Shown here: positions 34,055 to 43,504 of the stretch, piece by piece
Layout: each line of letters starts with the position of its first letter
How positions within the stretch are numbered: position 1 is the first letter of the stretch
Origin: Agathobaculum butyriciproducens
GTDB lineage: Bacteria; Bacillota; Clostridia; Oscillospirales; Butyricicoccaceae
NCBI GenBank assembly: GCA_003096535.1
Contig: QEKJ01000001.1
Location: 62,001-126,000, forward strand
Length of the DNA stretch: 64,000 nt
Reading direction: 5' to 3'
Notes under the pieces: model-generated
Told to the model about the DNA's origin: nothing
What the model saw: the letters and a program-made list of their open reading frames with translations, nothing else
Database searches by the model: none
Position numbers and translations under genes: made by a program

Positions 34055-35404
34055 TTAAACCTTCCGGTGCATTTTCGCAATAAAGAATCCATCCGTATTG
34101 TGAACGGGCGGCAGCAGCGTCACCATACCGTCTGCCCTCTCTCCGCAGACCGGATGCGTCCACGAAACCGCTTCAAACTCCGGGTTTTCGGTGAGAAACG
34201 CGCGGACAACGTCCTCGTTCTCCCGCTGCAGGATGGTACAGGTCGAGTAGACGAGCGTGCCGCCCTTCTTTACATACTGTGCACAGTTTGCAAGGATTCT
34301 CGCCTGAATCTCCGGTAAAGTCCGGATTTCGTCCGGATTCTTGAACCGGATTTCGGGTTTCTTGCGGATAATGCCCAGTCCCGAGCAGGGCACGTCGCAC
34401 AGCACAACGTCCGCGCTGTCCTTCCACTCCTCGCGGCAGACCGATGCGTCCTGCAGCTCGGTGCGGATATTCGACAGTCCGAGGCGAGCTGCGCCGTCGC
34501 GGATGCGCTTCAGCTTGTGCTCGTAAATATCGCACGAGGTGACGCTGCCTTTCCCCTGCATTTTTTCAGCCATGGCAAAGCTCTTGCCGCCGGGCGCCGC
34601 GCAGCAGTCGAGCACGGTGCTGCCCGGTTTCGGGTCAGCGACCGCCGCCGCGAGTGCGCTTGCCGCGTCCTGCACGGTCACACGGCCCTCGATAAACGCC
34701 GGAAGCGCGGCTGCGTCTCCGCCGCTGCACAGCAGGATTTCCGGGAACGCCTCGTGCGGCTGCACGGTCAGTCCGGCGGCCTCCAGCTCTGCCTGAGCCT
34801 CGGCAGGCGTGCATTTCATCGTGTTCACGCGCACCGAAATCGGCGCGTCCGCGTTATCCGCCTGACAGATTTTCTGCGTCAGCTTCTGGCCGTACTGCTC
34901 GGAAAGCAGGCGCACGAGCCACTCCGGGTGGCTGTACTGCAGCGCGTAGTAGCTTTCCTTATCCGGGCAGTTCAGGCGCGGCAAAGAGCCGTTTTGCGCC
35001 GCATTTGCGGCATTTCTCAGCACCGCATTGGCAAAGGCGACCGTGCGGTCATTTGCGTGGCCGTAGTGCTTGACCAGCGCGACCGCCTCGGCAACCGCCG
35101 CATGCGCCGGTATCTTGTCCATCAGGATGAGCTGATACAGACCCATCCGCAGGCACGCCAGCACACGCGGCGCGATCTTTTTCAGCCGCACGCTCGAGAA
35201 GTGCCGCAGGTACCAGTCCAGTAAAATTTGGTTCTGCACCGTGCCGTAGGTCAGCCGCGAGGCCAGCGCCGCGTCGCGGCTGTCCAGTCCCGCACGGGAT
35301 AAATAGTGGTGCAGCGCACCATCCGACCAGGCGGCCTCCTCTGCCATGGAAAACAGCGAGAACGCCGCCACCTCACGCGGTGTTTTGGGGCGTTTATCTA
35401 TCAT
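34055..35404 (-). CDS. rsmB: 16S rRNA (cytosine967-C5)-methyltransferase
   Basis: A 449-residue enzyme with an N-terminal NusB-like helical domain (about 1-140) and a C-terminal Rossmann methyltransferase. SAM-binding DCCAAPGGKSFAMAE is near residue 255, and the two catalytic cysteines are in DVPCSGLGIIRK and YSTCTILQREN. The ATG at 35404 lies 11 bases after GGAGG; the upstream TTG at 35422 falls on that site. It overlaps the upstream protease gene by 11 bases. Confidence 0.94.
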   Translation of the reverse strand: MIDKRPKTPREVAAFSLFSMAEEAAWSDGALHHYLSRAGLDSRDAALASRLTYGTVQNQILLDWYLRHFSSVRLKKIAPRVLACLRMGLYQLILMDKIPAHAAVAEAVALVKHYGHANDRTVAFANAVLRNAANAAQNGSLPRLNCPDKESYYALQYSHPEWLVRLLSEQYGQKLTQKICQADNADAPISVRVNTMKCTPAEAQAELEAAGLTVQPHEAFPEILLCSGGDAAALPAFIEGRVTVQDAASALAAAVADPKPGSTVLDCCAAPGGKSFAMAEKMQGKGSVTSCDIYEHKLKRIRDGAARLGLSNIRTELQDASVCREEWKDSADVVLCDVPCSGLGIIRKKPEIRFKNPDEIRTLPEIQARILANCAQYVKKGGTLVYSTCTILQRENEDVVRAFLTENPEFEAVSWTHPVCGERADGMVTLLPPVHNTDGFFIAKMHRKV

Positions 35405-36107
35405 TGCGGTCTCTTCCTCCAAAAATCAGCACCAAACGCAGCAGCTGTGCCAGCGATGTCGCCAGCGCGGCAACATAGGTCAGCGCCGCCGCCGTGAGCG
35501 TCTTTTTCGCCATCGGGTACTCGTCTGCGGTCAGCAGGCCGTTCTGCTGAATGGTCTGCAAAGCGCGGCGGGATGCGTCCAGCTCCACCGGCAGGGTCAC
35601 CAGCTGGAACAGCGTGGAAAGACCGAACGCCGCAATGCCGATCGTGACGAGCGTGCTCGTGTTAAGGATCAGGCCGAGGATCAGCAGCGGCATCGCCGCC
35701 ATCGAGCCGAACTGCGTCAGCGGGATGATCGCCGCGCGCAGCTTGATCGGCGCATAGCCGATGGCGTACTGCACCGCGTGCCCTGCCTCGTGCGCGGCAA
35801 CGCCGATGGACGCCACCGACGTGGACGAGTACACCGCACTCGATAAGCGAATAACATTGCTTCTCGGGTCAAAATGGTCGGTCAGCTTGCCGGAAACGTA
35901 CTCAATGCGCACGCCGGAAACGCCGTTGTACCGCAGCACCGCCTCCGCCGCCTGTGCGCCGGTCAGTCCCCGCAGATTTTGCACCCGCGAGTAGCGGTTA
36001 AACGTGCTGTTTACCTTGCTCTGTGCCCAGAATGCAAATAAAACGCACGGCAGAACCAGTACGATGTAGTACATGTCAATGCCGTAGTAGTAACCATGAT
36101 AAGGCAT
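35394..36107 (-). CDS. Membrane zinc metallopeptidase (YugP family)
   Basis: A 237-residue protein with an N-terminal membrane segment (about 12-30), the zinc protease motif HEAGH at 106-110, and three further membrane spans (about 127-150, 155-170 and 205-225). This is the layout of the YugP/DUF zinc peptidase family, found near fmt and rsmB in many Clostridia. Substrate unknown. It lies between fmt and rsmB and overlaps rsmB, so it is part of the operon. Confidence 0.88.
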   Translation of the reverse strand: MPYHGYYYGIDMYYIVLVLPCVLFAFWAQSKVNSTFNRYSRVQNLRGLTGAQAAEAVLRYNGVSGVRIEYVSGKLTDHFDPRSNVIRLSSAVYSSTSVASIGVAAHEAGHAVQYAIGYAPIKLRAAIIPLTQFGSMAAMPLLILGLILNTSTLVTIGIAAFGLSTLFQLVTLPVELDASRRALQTIQQNGLLTADEYPMAKKTLTAAALTYVAALATSLAQLLRLVLIFGGRDRNDR

Positions 36108-36112
36108 AAGAA

Positions 36113-36184
36113 AACCTCCATACCGGAGCGGAGAATCGGAGATCGGAACTTACGTCCTCTCCGTTCTTCACTCCTCACGCTTTT
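36113..36184. repeat. GGAGAATCGGAGA / TCTCCGTTCTTCACTCC foldback
   Basis: A gap of 77 bases between fmt and the protease gene holds complementary purine- and pyrimidine-rich halves of the GAGTGAAGAGTGGAGA family seen at 17117 and 46560. Confidence 0.55.
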
Positions 36185-37111
36185 TCATTCGTCTCCCAGC
36201 TTAGTGCCGACTTCGATTGCGTGCCCACGCAGAAAGTCCGTCGCCTTCATTCTCTTACCGCCGACCAGCTGAATCTCGGTCAGCCTCAGCGCGCCCTCTC
36301 CGCACGCCACGGTCAGACCCTTTTTCGGGTTGGCTTCGAGCACCGTGCCCGGCTCGCCATTGCCGTTTGCCTTTTCGGCGGCAAACACCTTCAGTCTTTC
36401 GCCGGAAAGCGTGGTCAGCGCGATCGGCCACGGATTCAGTCCGCGAATCAGACAGTCGATTTCATGTGCGGACTTGCTCCAGTCGATCACCGCCATCTGC
36501 TTATCCAGCATATGGGCGTAGCAGCTCTGTGCATCGTCCTGCGGGCGCGGGATGATCTCGTCCAGTTGGACGAGCGTTTCGGTCAGAAGTTCCGCGCCGG
36601 ACTGTGCCAGGCGGTCAAAAAGTTCGCCTGCGGTCTCCTTCTCACCGACCTTGGTCTCATAGGTGAGCAGCATATCGCCGGTATCCAGACCTTCCGCCAT
36701 CTGCATGGTGGTAACGCCTGCCATTTCATCGCCCGCGATGACCGCCCACTGAATCGGAGCGGCGCCGCGCCAGCGCGGCAGCAGCGAACCGTGCACGTTG
36801 ATGCAGCCGTGCGGCGGAATGTCGAGAACCGCCTTCGGCAGCAGCTTGCCGTATGCCACTACGATGATAACCTCGGGTGCCAGCTCGCGCAGACGCGCCT
36901 GCTCGTCCTCATTTTTGAGGGTATTCGGCTGAAAAACCGGAATATCATGCTCGAGTGCGAGCGTTTTCACCGGCGGTGCAGTGAGAATCTGCTTGCGGCC
37001 CTGCGGCTTATCCGGCTGCGTGTACACCGCGCAGACGTCATGTCCGGCGTCGATGAGCGCCTGCAGGCTCGGCACGGCGAAGTCCGGCGTGCCCATGAAT
37101 ACGATACGCAT
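36185..37111 (-). CDS. fmt: Methionyl-tRNA formyltransferase
   Basis: A 308-residue enzyme that formylates initiator Met-tRNA using 10-formyl-tetrahydrofolate. Begins MRIVFMGTPDFAVPSLQALI, with the active-site segment NVHGSLLPRWRGAAPIQWA near residue 108, DTGDMLL near 145 and the C-terminal tRNA-binding OB-like domain. Its ATG overlaps the def stop codon by one base (TAATG). Confidence 0.96.
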   Translation of the reverse strand: MRIVFMGTPDFAVPSLQALIDAGHDVCAVYTQPDKPQGRKQILTAPPVKTLALEHDIPVFQPNTLKNEDEQARLRELAPEVIIVVAYGKLLPKAVLDIPPHGCINVHGSLLPRWRGAAPIQWAVIAGDEMAGVTTMQMAEGLDTGDMLLTYETKVGEKETAGELFDRLAQSGAELLTETLVQLDEIIPRPQDDAQSCYAHMLDKQMAVIDWSKSAHEIDCLIRGLNPWPIALTTLSGERLKVFAAEKANGNGEPGTVLEANPKKGLTVACGEGALRLTEIQLVGGKRMKATDFLRGHAIEVGTKLGDE

Positions 37112-37602
37112 TATTCCTCGTCACCACCCTGCATTGCCTCCGGGTCGATATACTCCTCAACCTTCTCGGTGAACAGATGGCCGTCCAGATGCTCGGTCTC
37201 GTGGCAGAAGCACTGCGCTACAATGCCCTCGCCTTCGCGCTCGAACCAGTTGCCAAAACGGTCCTGTGCGCGAATCTTCGCCCAGGTCGGACGGGTAACA
37301 TAGCCGTAAACGCCCGGCACGGACAGGCAGCCCTCAACAACGCGCTCGGAGCCTTTCTGCTCGATGACTTCCGGGTTTACCAGCTCGACCATCTCCTCCG
37401 GCTCCTTGTTCACATCCAGCAGCACAACAACGCGGCGCAGAATGCCGACCTGCGGTGCCGCCAGACCAACGCCGCCGGAGTTCTCGAGCGTCTCACGCAT
37501 GTCGTCGATCAGCGTATGCAGACGGTCGTCAAACTTCTCTACCTTGCGGCTGTGCTTGAGCAGCTGCTCGTCGCCCTCAGTCAAAATCTTTCTCAGTGCC
37601 AT
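37111..37602 (-). CDS. def: Peptide deformylase
   Basis: A 163-residue iron or zinc enzyme that removes the formyl group from nascent proteins. All three motifs are present: GVGLAAPQ (44-51), EGCLSVP near residue 90, and HETEHLDG near 133. The ATG at 37602 follows GGAGGAAT. It works directly after Fmt, its operon neighbour. Confidence 0.96.
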   Translation of the reverse strand: MALRKILTEGDEQLLKHSRKVEKFDDRLHTLIDDMRETLENSGGVGLAAPQVGILRRVVVLLDVNKEPEEMVELVNPEVIEQKGSERVVEGCLSVPGVYGYVTRPTWAKIRAQDRFGNWFEREGEGIVAQCFCHETEHLDGHLFTEKVEEYIDPEAMQGGDEE

Positions 37603-37606
37603 TGTT

Positions 37607-38206
37607 TTATTCCTCCACTTGATTCAGCTTATCCATGTATTTTTGTAAACATTCCTGTATATTTTTCTCATCGAGCGCCGGAAACGGCGTCACCGGCTGC
37701 GGTTTTCCGCTGCCGATATGCTTTTCCAGCCATGCCACATCGTGCCAGCCGTCAAACTTCCAGCCGGAGTCGTGCCACACGCCTGCGTCCGCAAAGCCCA
37801 GTCTGCGCTGCATGCGGATGCTCTTTTCGTTCGGCAGGGTCACGCAGCTGTACAGGTGGCGCAGCCCCTGCAGCTCGAGCAGGTCGATCAGGCACGCCAG
37901 CACGGTCGTGCCCACACCATGTCCGTGGGTGCCCTGTGCCAGATAGATGGAAAGCTCCGCATCCCAGTCGTAGGCCGCGCGCTCACGAATGCGGTGCGCG
38001 TAGGCGTAACCCATGATAACGCCGTCACACTCGCAGACGAGATACGGAAACGCAGCTGCCGTTTCGCGGATACGGTCCGCAAACGCCTCAGCCGTCGGCA
38101 CATCATATTCAAACGTGATAGTTGTATTCGTTATGTAAGGCTCGTAAATCTTCAAAAGCGATTCTGCATCGTTTTCTGTTGCCTTGCGAATTACAAATTT
38201 GCTCAT
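37607..38206 (-). CDS. GNAT N-acetyltransferase (phosphinothricin acetyltransferase-like)
   Basis: A 199-residue acetyl-CoA-dependent acetyltransferase. IRKATENDAESLLKIYEPYI at the start, TFEYDVPTAEAF near residue 31, the acetyl-CoA loop GTHGHGVGTTVLACLID near 92-108, and NEKSIRMQRRLGFADAG near 125 are typical of the PAT/bar-like group. The acceptor could be an amino acid analogue or another amine; resistance should not be assumed. It is inserted between priA and def and is not part of the usual core of this cluster. Confidence 0.87.
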   Translation of the reverse strand: MSKFVIRKATENDAESLLKIYEPYITNTTITFEYDVPTAEAFADRIRETAAAFPYLVCECDGVIMGYAYAHRIRERAAYDWDAELSIYLAQGTHGHGVGTTVLACLIDLLELQGLRHLYSCVTLPNEKSIRMQRRLGFADAGVWHDSGWKFDGWHDVAWLEKHIGSGKPQPVTPFPALDEKNIQECLQKYMDKLNQVEE

Positions 38207-38241
38207 TGAATTAACCTTCTTTGCCGGGGTCTCAAGTACTG

Positions 38242-40692
38242 CTACATTTCATTATTGGAATCCGCGAACACAGTAACGCCCCGGTTTTTACCGTCCTGCA
38301 TAAACTCCCGCAGCACGCCCGAGATGAGTTTGCGCCATCTTGCACAGTCCTTTGCGCGGATGGTGAGGTGGTAGCGATACCGTCCCATCACCTTGACCAT
38401 CTGCGCCGCGGCGGGGCCGAGCACGGGTGCTTTCACATCGGCAAACTGCCCTTCCATCAGGCTCTGCAGGCGCGTTTTGAGCGCGAGCAGACTGCTGAGC
38501 ACCTGCTGCTCCAGTTCACCGACGGCGGTTATCATGGTGATGTCGCACACGGGCGGGCACCGAAGCGCTTCGCGCGTCTGCATTTCGCTCTCGTAGAACG
38601 CCTCGTAGTCCTGCCGCGCGGCGGTCAGGATGACCGGATGCAGCGGACTGTACGTCTGGATCACGGCGCGGCCGGTGTCAAATCGCCGTCCGGCGCGGCC
38701 GACCACCTGCGTGATGAGCGAAAACGTGCGCTCATGTGCGCGGTAGTCCTGCGCATACAGGCTCTGGTCCGCGTCCAGCACACCGACCAGCGTGACGTTC
38801 TCAAAATCCAGTCCCTTTGTCACCATCTGCGTGCCGATGAGGATGTCCGCCTCGCCCTTGCCGAACCGGGTGAGCAGGCGTTCGTGTGCGCCCTTGGCGG
38901 TCATGGTGTCCGCGTCCATGCGGAGCACCCGCGCGGACGGAAACCGCTCATGCAGCTCCTCCTCCAGCTTCTGCGTGCCGGGCGTTTCGGTGAACAGGCT
39001 CGTGCTGCCGCACTGCGGGCACTTGCCGGTTATCTTGATGGATGCGCCGCAGTAGTGGCACATCGCGCGGCCGGACACTGAATGGTAGGTCATGGTGGTC
39101 GAGCAGGACGGGCACTCGGGCACCCAGCCGCACACGCCGCAGCCGATCACGCGGCTGTTGCCGCGCCGGTTGAGGAACAGGATGGCCTGCTTTCCCTTTT
39201 CGAGCGTGCCGATCAGTTCGCGCTCGAGGTCAGGTCCGATGATGCCGCTCCGTCCCTCGCGTGCCAGACCGCGCATGTCCGAGATGATGACCTCGGGCAG
39301 TCCGGCACCGAGGAACCGCTCGGTGAGCGTGAAAACCGGGTATTTTCCCTGTTTTGCGCCGTAATAGGTTTCCACAGACGGCGTTGCCGAACCGAGCACG
39401 AGCAGCGCGTCCGTCTGCGCCGCGCGGTACTTTGCCACATCCCGCGCATGGTAGCGCGGCGACTGCTCCGAGCGGTACGCCGCGTCCTGCTCCTCGTCGA
39501 TGATGATAACGCCGAGGTTTTTCGCGGGCGCGAACACCGCCGAGCGTGTGCCGATGACCACCCTTGCTCTGCCGGTTTTTATCTTCTTGAAGCTGTCGTA
39601 CCGCTCACCGGCGGACAGCGCCGAGTGCAGAACCGCGACTTCTTCGCCAAATCGAGCCGCAAACTGCCGCAGAAGCTGCGGTGTCAGTCCAATTTCGGGC
39701 ACGAGCACAATGGCGCTCTTTCCCTGCTCGAGCGCGTGCGCGATCAGCTGCAGGTACACCTGCGTCTTGCCGCTGCCGGTCACGCCGAACAGGAGCGCGG
39801 CACGAGGCGCGTTTTCGTCCATCAGCGCCGCCATGCCGTCATACGCCTGCTGCTGTGCGGCAGAGAGCACGGGCGCCGCGGCGCGCGGCACCTCGGAAAA
39901 GTCCGGTGCGCGCAGCACTTCCTCGTATTCCGCGCGGAGGATGCCCTTTTTCGTCATGTCGCGCAGCGCGGCGTCGCTCACGCCGGTCATGTAGACGATT
40001 TCCTTCTGGCTCATCGCACCGCCGTCCGACAGCAGCGACACCACGTCCATCCGCGCCGGACTGCGGCGGCTGATATGCGACATGGCTTCACTTGCTTCCA
40101 TGTCCAGACGGAGCATTTTTTCGGTCTTATCGCCGGTTTTCTGCGCCGTATTGCTGTGGTAGATGAGGATTCCCTCGCCTGCCAGCGCGTCCAGCGTCTG
40201 TCCCGCGCCTTTGCCGAGCCGATCGCGTATCTCGCTCACCGAGAGCGTCTGTCCCGGCTGCTCAAACAGCGCCAGCACCTGACCGGCTTCGCCGTCCCGC
40301 TCCCGCAGAGCCGCCAAATCCGCGTCCGGCGCGAGCGTGTACGTCTCGTTTCGCTTGAACCACAAGCCGGCGGGCAGCATCGCGTGTACACAGTCGAAGT
40401 AGGTGCAGTACAATCTCTCCCGCATCCACGCCGCGAGTCTCAGCTGCTCGGCGGTCAGAATCGGCGTTTCGTCCAGCACCTCCACGATGGGCTTGAGCTT
40501 GAACTCGCCCGCATCCTCGCGGAAGGCGAGCACCACCGCTTCCGCCCGTTTATTGCCAAAGCCGAACGGCACGAGAACGCGGGTGCCGATCTGCACCTGT
40601 TCCCGCAGCTCGTCCGGCACACGGTAAGAATATAGCTTGTCGATGGCGTAGGTCGCTGCATCCACAGCGACTGCACAGATTTTTTCCGCCAT
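38242..40692 (-). CDS. priA: Primosomal protein N' (replication restart helicase)
   Basis: An 816-residue 3'-5' DNA helicase that reloads the replisome at collapsed forks. An N-terminal DNA-binding domain is followed by Walker A GVTGSGKTQVYL near residue 305, the DEEQ box in IIIDEEQDAAYRSEQSPRYHARD near 393, the zinc cysteines CGVCGWVPECPSC and CHYCG...CPQCGS (about 505-550), and helicase motifs V-VI (GTQMVTKGLDF, QVVGRAGRR). ATG at 40692 matches MAEKICAVAVD. Confidence 0.96.
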   Translation of the reverse strand: MAEKICAVAVDAATYAIDKLYSYRVPDELREQVQIGTRVLVPFGFGNKRAEAVVLAFREDAGEFKLKPIVEVLDETPILTAEQLRLAAWMRERLYCTYFDCVHAMLPAGLWFKRNETYTLAPDADLAALRERDGEAGQVLALFEQPGQTLSVSEIRDRLGKGAGQTLDALAGEGILIYHSNTAQKTGDKTEKMLRLDMEASEAMSHISRRSPARMDVVSLLSDGGAMSQKEIVYMTGVSDAALRDMTKKGILRAEYEEVLRAPDFSEVPRAAAPVLSAAQQQAYDGMAALMDENAPRAALLFGVTGSGKTQVYLQLIAHALEQGKSAIVLVPEIGLTPQLLRQFAARFGEEVAVLHSALSAGERYDSFKKIKTGRARVVIGTRSAVFAPAKNLGVIIIDEEQDAAYRSEQSPRYHARDVAKYRAAQTDALLVLGSATPSVETYYGAKQGKYPVFTLTERFLGAGLPEVIISDMRGLAREGRSGIIGPDLERELIGTLEKGKQAILFLNRRGNSRVIGCGVCGWVPECPSCSTTMTYHSVSGRAMCHYCGASIKITGKCPQCGSTSLFTETPGTQKLEEELHERFPSARVLRMDADTMTAKGAHERLLTRFGKGEADILIGTQMVTKGLDFENVTLVGVLDADQSLYAQDYRAHERTFSLITQVVGRAGRRFDTGRAVIQTYSPLHPVILTAARQDYEAFYESEMQTREALRCPPVCDITMITAVGELEQQVLSSLLALKTRLQSLMEGQFADVKAPVLGPAAAQMVKVMGRYRYHLTIRAKDCARWRKLISGVLREFMQDGKNRGVTVFADSNNEM

Positions 40693-40744
40693 GGAACACA
40701 CCAACCTTTCTCATCTTTCTTATCAATTTTACGATGTGGATTTC

Positions 40745-40985
40745 GTTATACCGTAGGGTGCGACGACTCGGCGCACCGTATGTAAATTCATTGGCACTAT
40801 GTAGCCCGTAGGGGAGGTCAGTGACCTCCCACATTATCGTTAAATGGGCGTGGGCGGCCAATGACCGCCCCTACGGTGAAGATTGTGCCAATCGTTAGAT
40901 ACGGTGCGCCGAGGTCGTCGCACCCTACGATAATTACGAAAACATCTGCCTTCGCATAATTACTAATTCCTAATTACTAACTACT
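40745..40985. repeat. Composite nested palindrome element (CGTAGGG family) with AT-rich repeat
   Basis: Outer arms CGTAGGGTGCGACGACTCGG (40752) and CCGAGGTCGTCGCACCCTAC (about 40909-40928) pair almost fully. Inside are two hairpins pointing opposite ways: GTAGGGGAGGTC-AGT-GACCTCCC (about 40811) and GGGCGG-CCAAT-GACCGCCCCTAC (about 40853). A run of ATTACTAATTCCTAATTACTAA follows near 40960. Related composites are at 47107 and 54414. No gene seen. Confidence 0.75.
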
Positions 40986-40987
40986 AA

Positions 40988-42181
40988 TTATTTCATAGAG
41001 AGCAGTCGGTCAAGAATCAGGTCAGCAAGTGCTTCCTTGCTCATCATCGGCGGGGTCTCTCGGTGTCCGTCCTTGAACAGCAAGGTAGCCACATTGGTAT
41101 CCGTACCGAAGCCCGCACCCTTATCGCGCAGCGAATTCGCTACAAGCATATCGCAGTTCTTGCGGCGCAGCTTGCTCTCGGCGTTATCGAGAAGGTTCTG
41201 CGTCTCCATCGCAAAGCCGCACAACAGCTGTCCCGACTTTTTATCCTTGCCGAGTGCGGCGAGAATATCCGGATTGCGGGTCAGTTCGATATTCATCTCG
41301 CCGTCACCCTTTTTGAGCTTTTCATCCGCAGTCTGCGCCGGACGGTAATCACCGACGGCGGCAGCCTTGATGATAAAATCCTGCTCGGGTGCGCGGCTCG
41401 TCACCGCGTCGTACATATCCCGCGCGGAAACAATATCCACGCGCGTGACACCGTGCGGCGTATCGAGCGCGGTCGGTCCGGAAACGAGCGTTGCGTCAGC
41501 GCCGCGCATGGCTGCGCGGGCTGCGATCGCGTAACCCATTTTGCCGGTGGAGTGGTTGGACAGGAACCGAACCGGATCCATGGCCTCCTGTGTCGGGCCG
41601 GCGGTAACAAGAACGTGCCTGCCTGCCAGATCCTGCTCGGTCAGTGCCTTTTCAATGCCCCAGAGGAGCGTGGGCGTGTCCGGCAGCTTGCCGCGTCCGC
41701 TGTCGCCGCAGGCGAGGTGGCCTGCGTCCGGCTCGATGATGTGGAAGCCGCGCTTTCTCAGCGTGGCGAGGTTCTCCTGCGTCACCGGATTGTCATACAT
41801 GCCGGTGTTCATCGCGGGAGCCACAACGACCGGCGCCTTGGTGGCAAGCAGCGTGGTCGTCACCATGTCGTCCGCGATGCCGTGCGCCGCCTTGGCGATG
41901 ACGTTGGCGGTCGCGGGTGCGATAACAAACACGTCAGCCGCCTTCGCGAGCGAAATATGCTCCACCTCCCACGGAAAGCTGCGGTCGAACGTATTCACGA
42001 CCGCGCGGTTGCCGGACAGTGTTTCAAACGTCATCGGCGCGATAAACTGGGTCGCGGACTCGGTCATCAGCACATGGACAGTCGCACCGTTCTGGTGCAG
42101 CTTGCTGGTGAGATCGGCAGCTTTATAGGCCGCAATGCCGCCCGTCACGCACAGAACGACCGTTTTCCCTGCAAAACGCAT
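40988..42181 (-). CDS. coaBC: Bifunctional phosphopantothenoylcysteine decarboxylase / phosphopantothenate-cysteine ligase
   Basis: A 397-residue coenzyme A biosynthesis protein. The N-terminal flavin-dependent CoaC domain (about 1-180) has VTGGIAAYKAADLTSKL and APAMNTGMYDNPVT. The C-terminal CoaB ligase (about 185-397) has VTAGPTQEAMDPVRFLSNHSTG and AAVGDYRPAQ followed by the KLKK segment. Placement after rpoZ is standard for Firmicutes. Starts 3 bases past the rpoZ stop. Confidence 0.95.
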   Translation of the reverse strand: MRFAGKTVVLCVTGGIAAYKAADLTSKLHQNGATVHVLMTESATQFIAPMTFETLSGNRAVVNTFDRSFPWEVEHISLAKAADVFVIAPATANVIAKAAHGIADDMVTTTLLATKAPVVVAPAMNTGMYDNPVTQENLATLRKRGFHIIEPDAGHLACGDSGRGKLPDTPTLLWGIEKALTEQDLAGRHVLVTAGPTQEAMDPVRFLSNHSTGKMGYAIAARAAMRGADATLVSGPTALDTPHGVTRVDIVSARDMYDAVTSRAPEQDFIIKAAAVGDYRPAQTADEKLKKGDGEMNIELTRNPDILAALGKDKKSGQLLCGFAMETQNLLDNAESKLRRKNCDMLVANSLRDKGAGFGTDTNVATLLFKDGHRETPPMMSKEALADLILDRLLSMK

Positions 42182-42184
42182 GGC

Positions 42185-42583
42185 TTAGAGGTCCTCCTCC
42201 GGAATGTCACCGTCGCTCAGAGAGCCGTCGTCAAACTCGTTCAGGCGGCGCACCTCGTCCGCATTCTCATTCTTGTCCTCGTCAGCCTCGGAGTCGGTGT
42301 GCTCCTCGTCCTCATCCAGATCAAGGGTGTCGTCCACGTCAACCATAGCGGCTGCAATGGCATTGTTCTGCGGAATGGCAGTCTCCACACGCGGACCCGG
42401 ACGGTAAACGATCTTGCCGGCTGCGATCTCATCGAGCGCCAGCTTAACAGCCTTGTCCGGCAGCGGCTCGCCCTTTTCCTCTGCCTCATCGGCAATATCG
42501 CGGGCACGCTGCGCTGCCAGGTTTACCAGCAGATAGCGGTTGCCTACTCGTTTCATCAGTTCCTGCATAGAAGGGTTCAGCAT
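42185..42583 (-). CDS. rpoZ: DNA-directed RNA polymerase subunit omega
   Basis: A 132-residue omega subunit. The core (about 1-75) has MQELMKRVGNRYLLVNLAAQRARDI and DKAVKLALDEIAAGKIVY, which brace the beta' subunit. Residues 80-132 form a highly acidic, low-complexity tail, making it longer than the common 70-90 residues. Located between gmk and coaBC as usual. Confidence 0.92.
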   Translation of the reverse strand: MLNPSMQELMKRVGNRYLLVNLAAQRARDIADEAEEKGEPLPDKAVKLALDEIAAGKIVYRPGPRVETAIPQNNAIAAAMVDVDDTLDLDEDEEHTDSEADEDKNENADEVRRLNEFDDGSLSDGDIPEEDL

Positions 42584-42660
42584 AGTAATCAGTTCTCCTT
42601 ATTTACCAGATATAGTTTTATTTTATGAAAGTTTCTGTTTATATAATGTCATAATGTCGC

Positions 42661-43218
42661 TTATCGACGCTTGGCGAGAATGCCGTGCAATTCTTCAACC
42701 GCACGCTCCACCGTGTCGTTTACGACGACGTAATCGAATTTATCCTGCTGCGCAAGCTCGCCCTTCGCCGTTTCCAGACGCTTCTGCACCTTGGCTTCGT
42801 CCTCGGTGCCGCGTCCGCGCAGACGGTTGGCGAGTTCCTCGAACGACGGCGGCGCAATGAACACCATCACGGCATCCGGACGCTTTTCATGCACCTGCAT
42901 CGCGCCCTGCACCTCGATCTCGAGGATAACATCATAGCCGGCCTCCAGCTTTTCGTTCACCGGAGCCTCCAGCGTGCCGTAGTAGTTATCAACGTACTTC
43001 GCGTGCTCGAGGAACGCATTGGCGGCGATCTTCGCCTCAAAGTCCTCTTTCGTGAGGAAATAATACTGTACGCCGTCCTTTTCTCCCGGACGCGGCGCAC
43101 GGGTCGTCGCAGAGATCGAGAAGAACAGCTTCTCGTCCTCGCTCAGCAGCCTGGACAGCACTGTGCCCTTGCCTGCACCGGACGGTCCGGTGAATACATA
43201 CAACGTTCCCTTACGCAT
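42661..43218 (-). CDS. gmk: Guanylate kinase
   Basis: A 185-residue enzyme phosphorylating GMP to GDP. P-loop [16 protein letters not shown] near residue 9, [19 protein letters not shown] near 35, and [10 protein letters not shown] near 100. ATG at 43218 gives the normal [14 protein letters not shown] start; the frame's upstream extension runs through remA. It overlaps the remA stop by 8 bases. Confidence 0.96.
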   Translation of the reverse strand: MRKGTLYVFTGPSGAGKGTVLSRLLSEDEKLFFSISATTRAPRPGEKDGVQYYFLTKEDFEAKIAANAFLEHAKYVDNYYGTLEAPVNEKLEAGYDVILEIEVQGAMQVHEKRPDAVMVFIAPPSFEELANRLRGRGTEDEAKVQKRLETAKGELAQQDKFDYVVVNDTVERAVEELHGILAKRR

Positions 43219-43474
43219 CTTCTGGTTCTCCTTCCTCGGTCTCGCCCGCAAAACGAGCCGCAACGGTCTCCGGCTGCAGAGCACTGAGCACCACATGGTC
43301 GCTGTCCATGATGAGCACGGCGCGGGTGCGTCTGCCGTAGGTGCCGTCCACGACCATGCCGCGGTCGCGGGCCTCCTGCACGGTGCGCTTGACCGGTGCG
43401 GATTCCGGGCTGACAATGGCGATCAGCCGCGACGAAGCGACCATATTGCCAAATCCGATATTGATGAGCTTCAT
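43211..43474 (-). CDS. remA: RemA/DUF370 extracellular matrix regulator
   Basis: An 87-residue protein starting [23 protein letters not shown], the signature of the RemA family. In B. subtilis RemA is a ring-forming DNA-binding activator of biofilm matrix genes. [20 protein letters not shown] lies in the second half. ATG at 43474 has GAGG 6 bases upstream. Target genes here are unknown; the position between yicC and gmk is conserved. Confidence 0.93.
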   Translation of the reverse strand: MKLINIGFGNMVASSRLIAIVSPESAPVKRTVQEARDRGMVVDGTYGRRTRAVLIMDSDHVVLSALQPETVAARFAGETEEGEPEDA

Positions 43475-43504
43475 CGCTGACCTCACTCCTCGATATACTG
43501 TAAA

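Noticed and set aside
33905..34318. Open frame starting in the repeat after rlmN
   Set aside because: It begins inside the AATGGAGAATGG repeat and runs antisense into rsmB.
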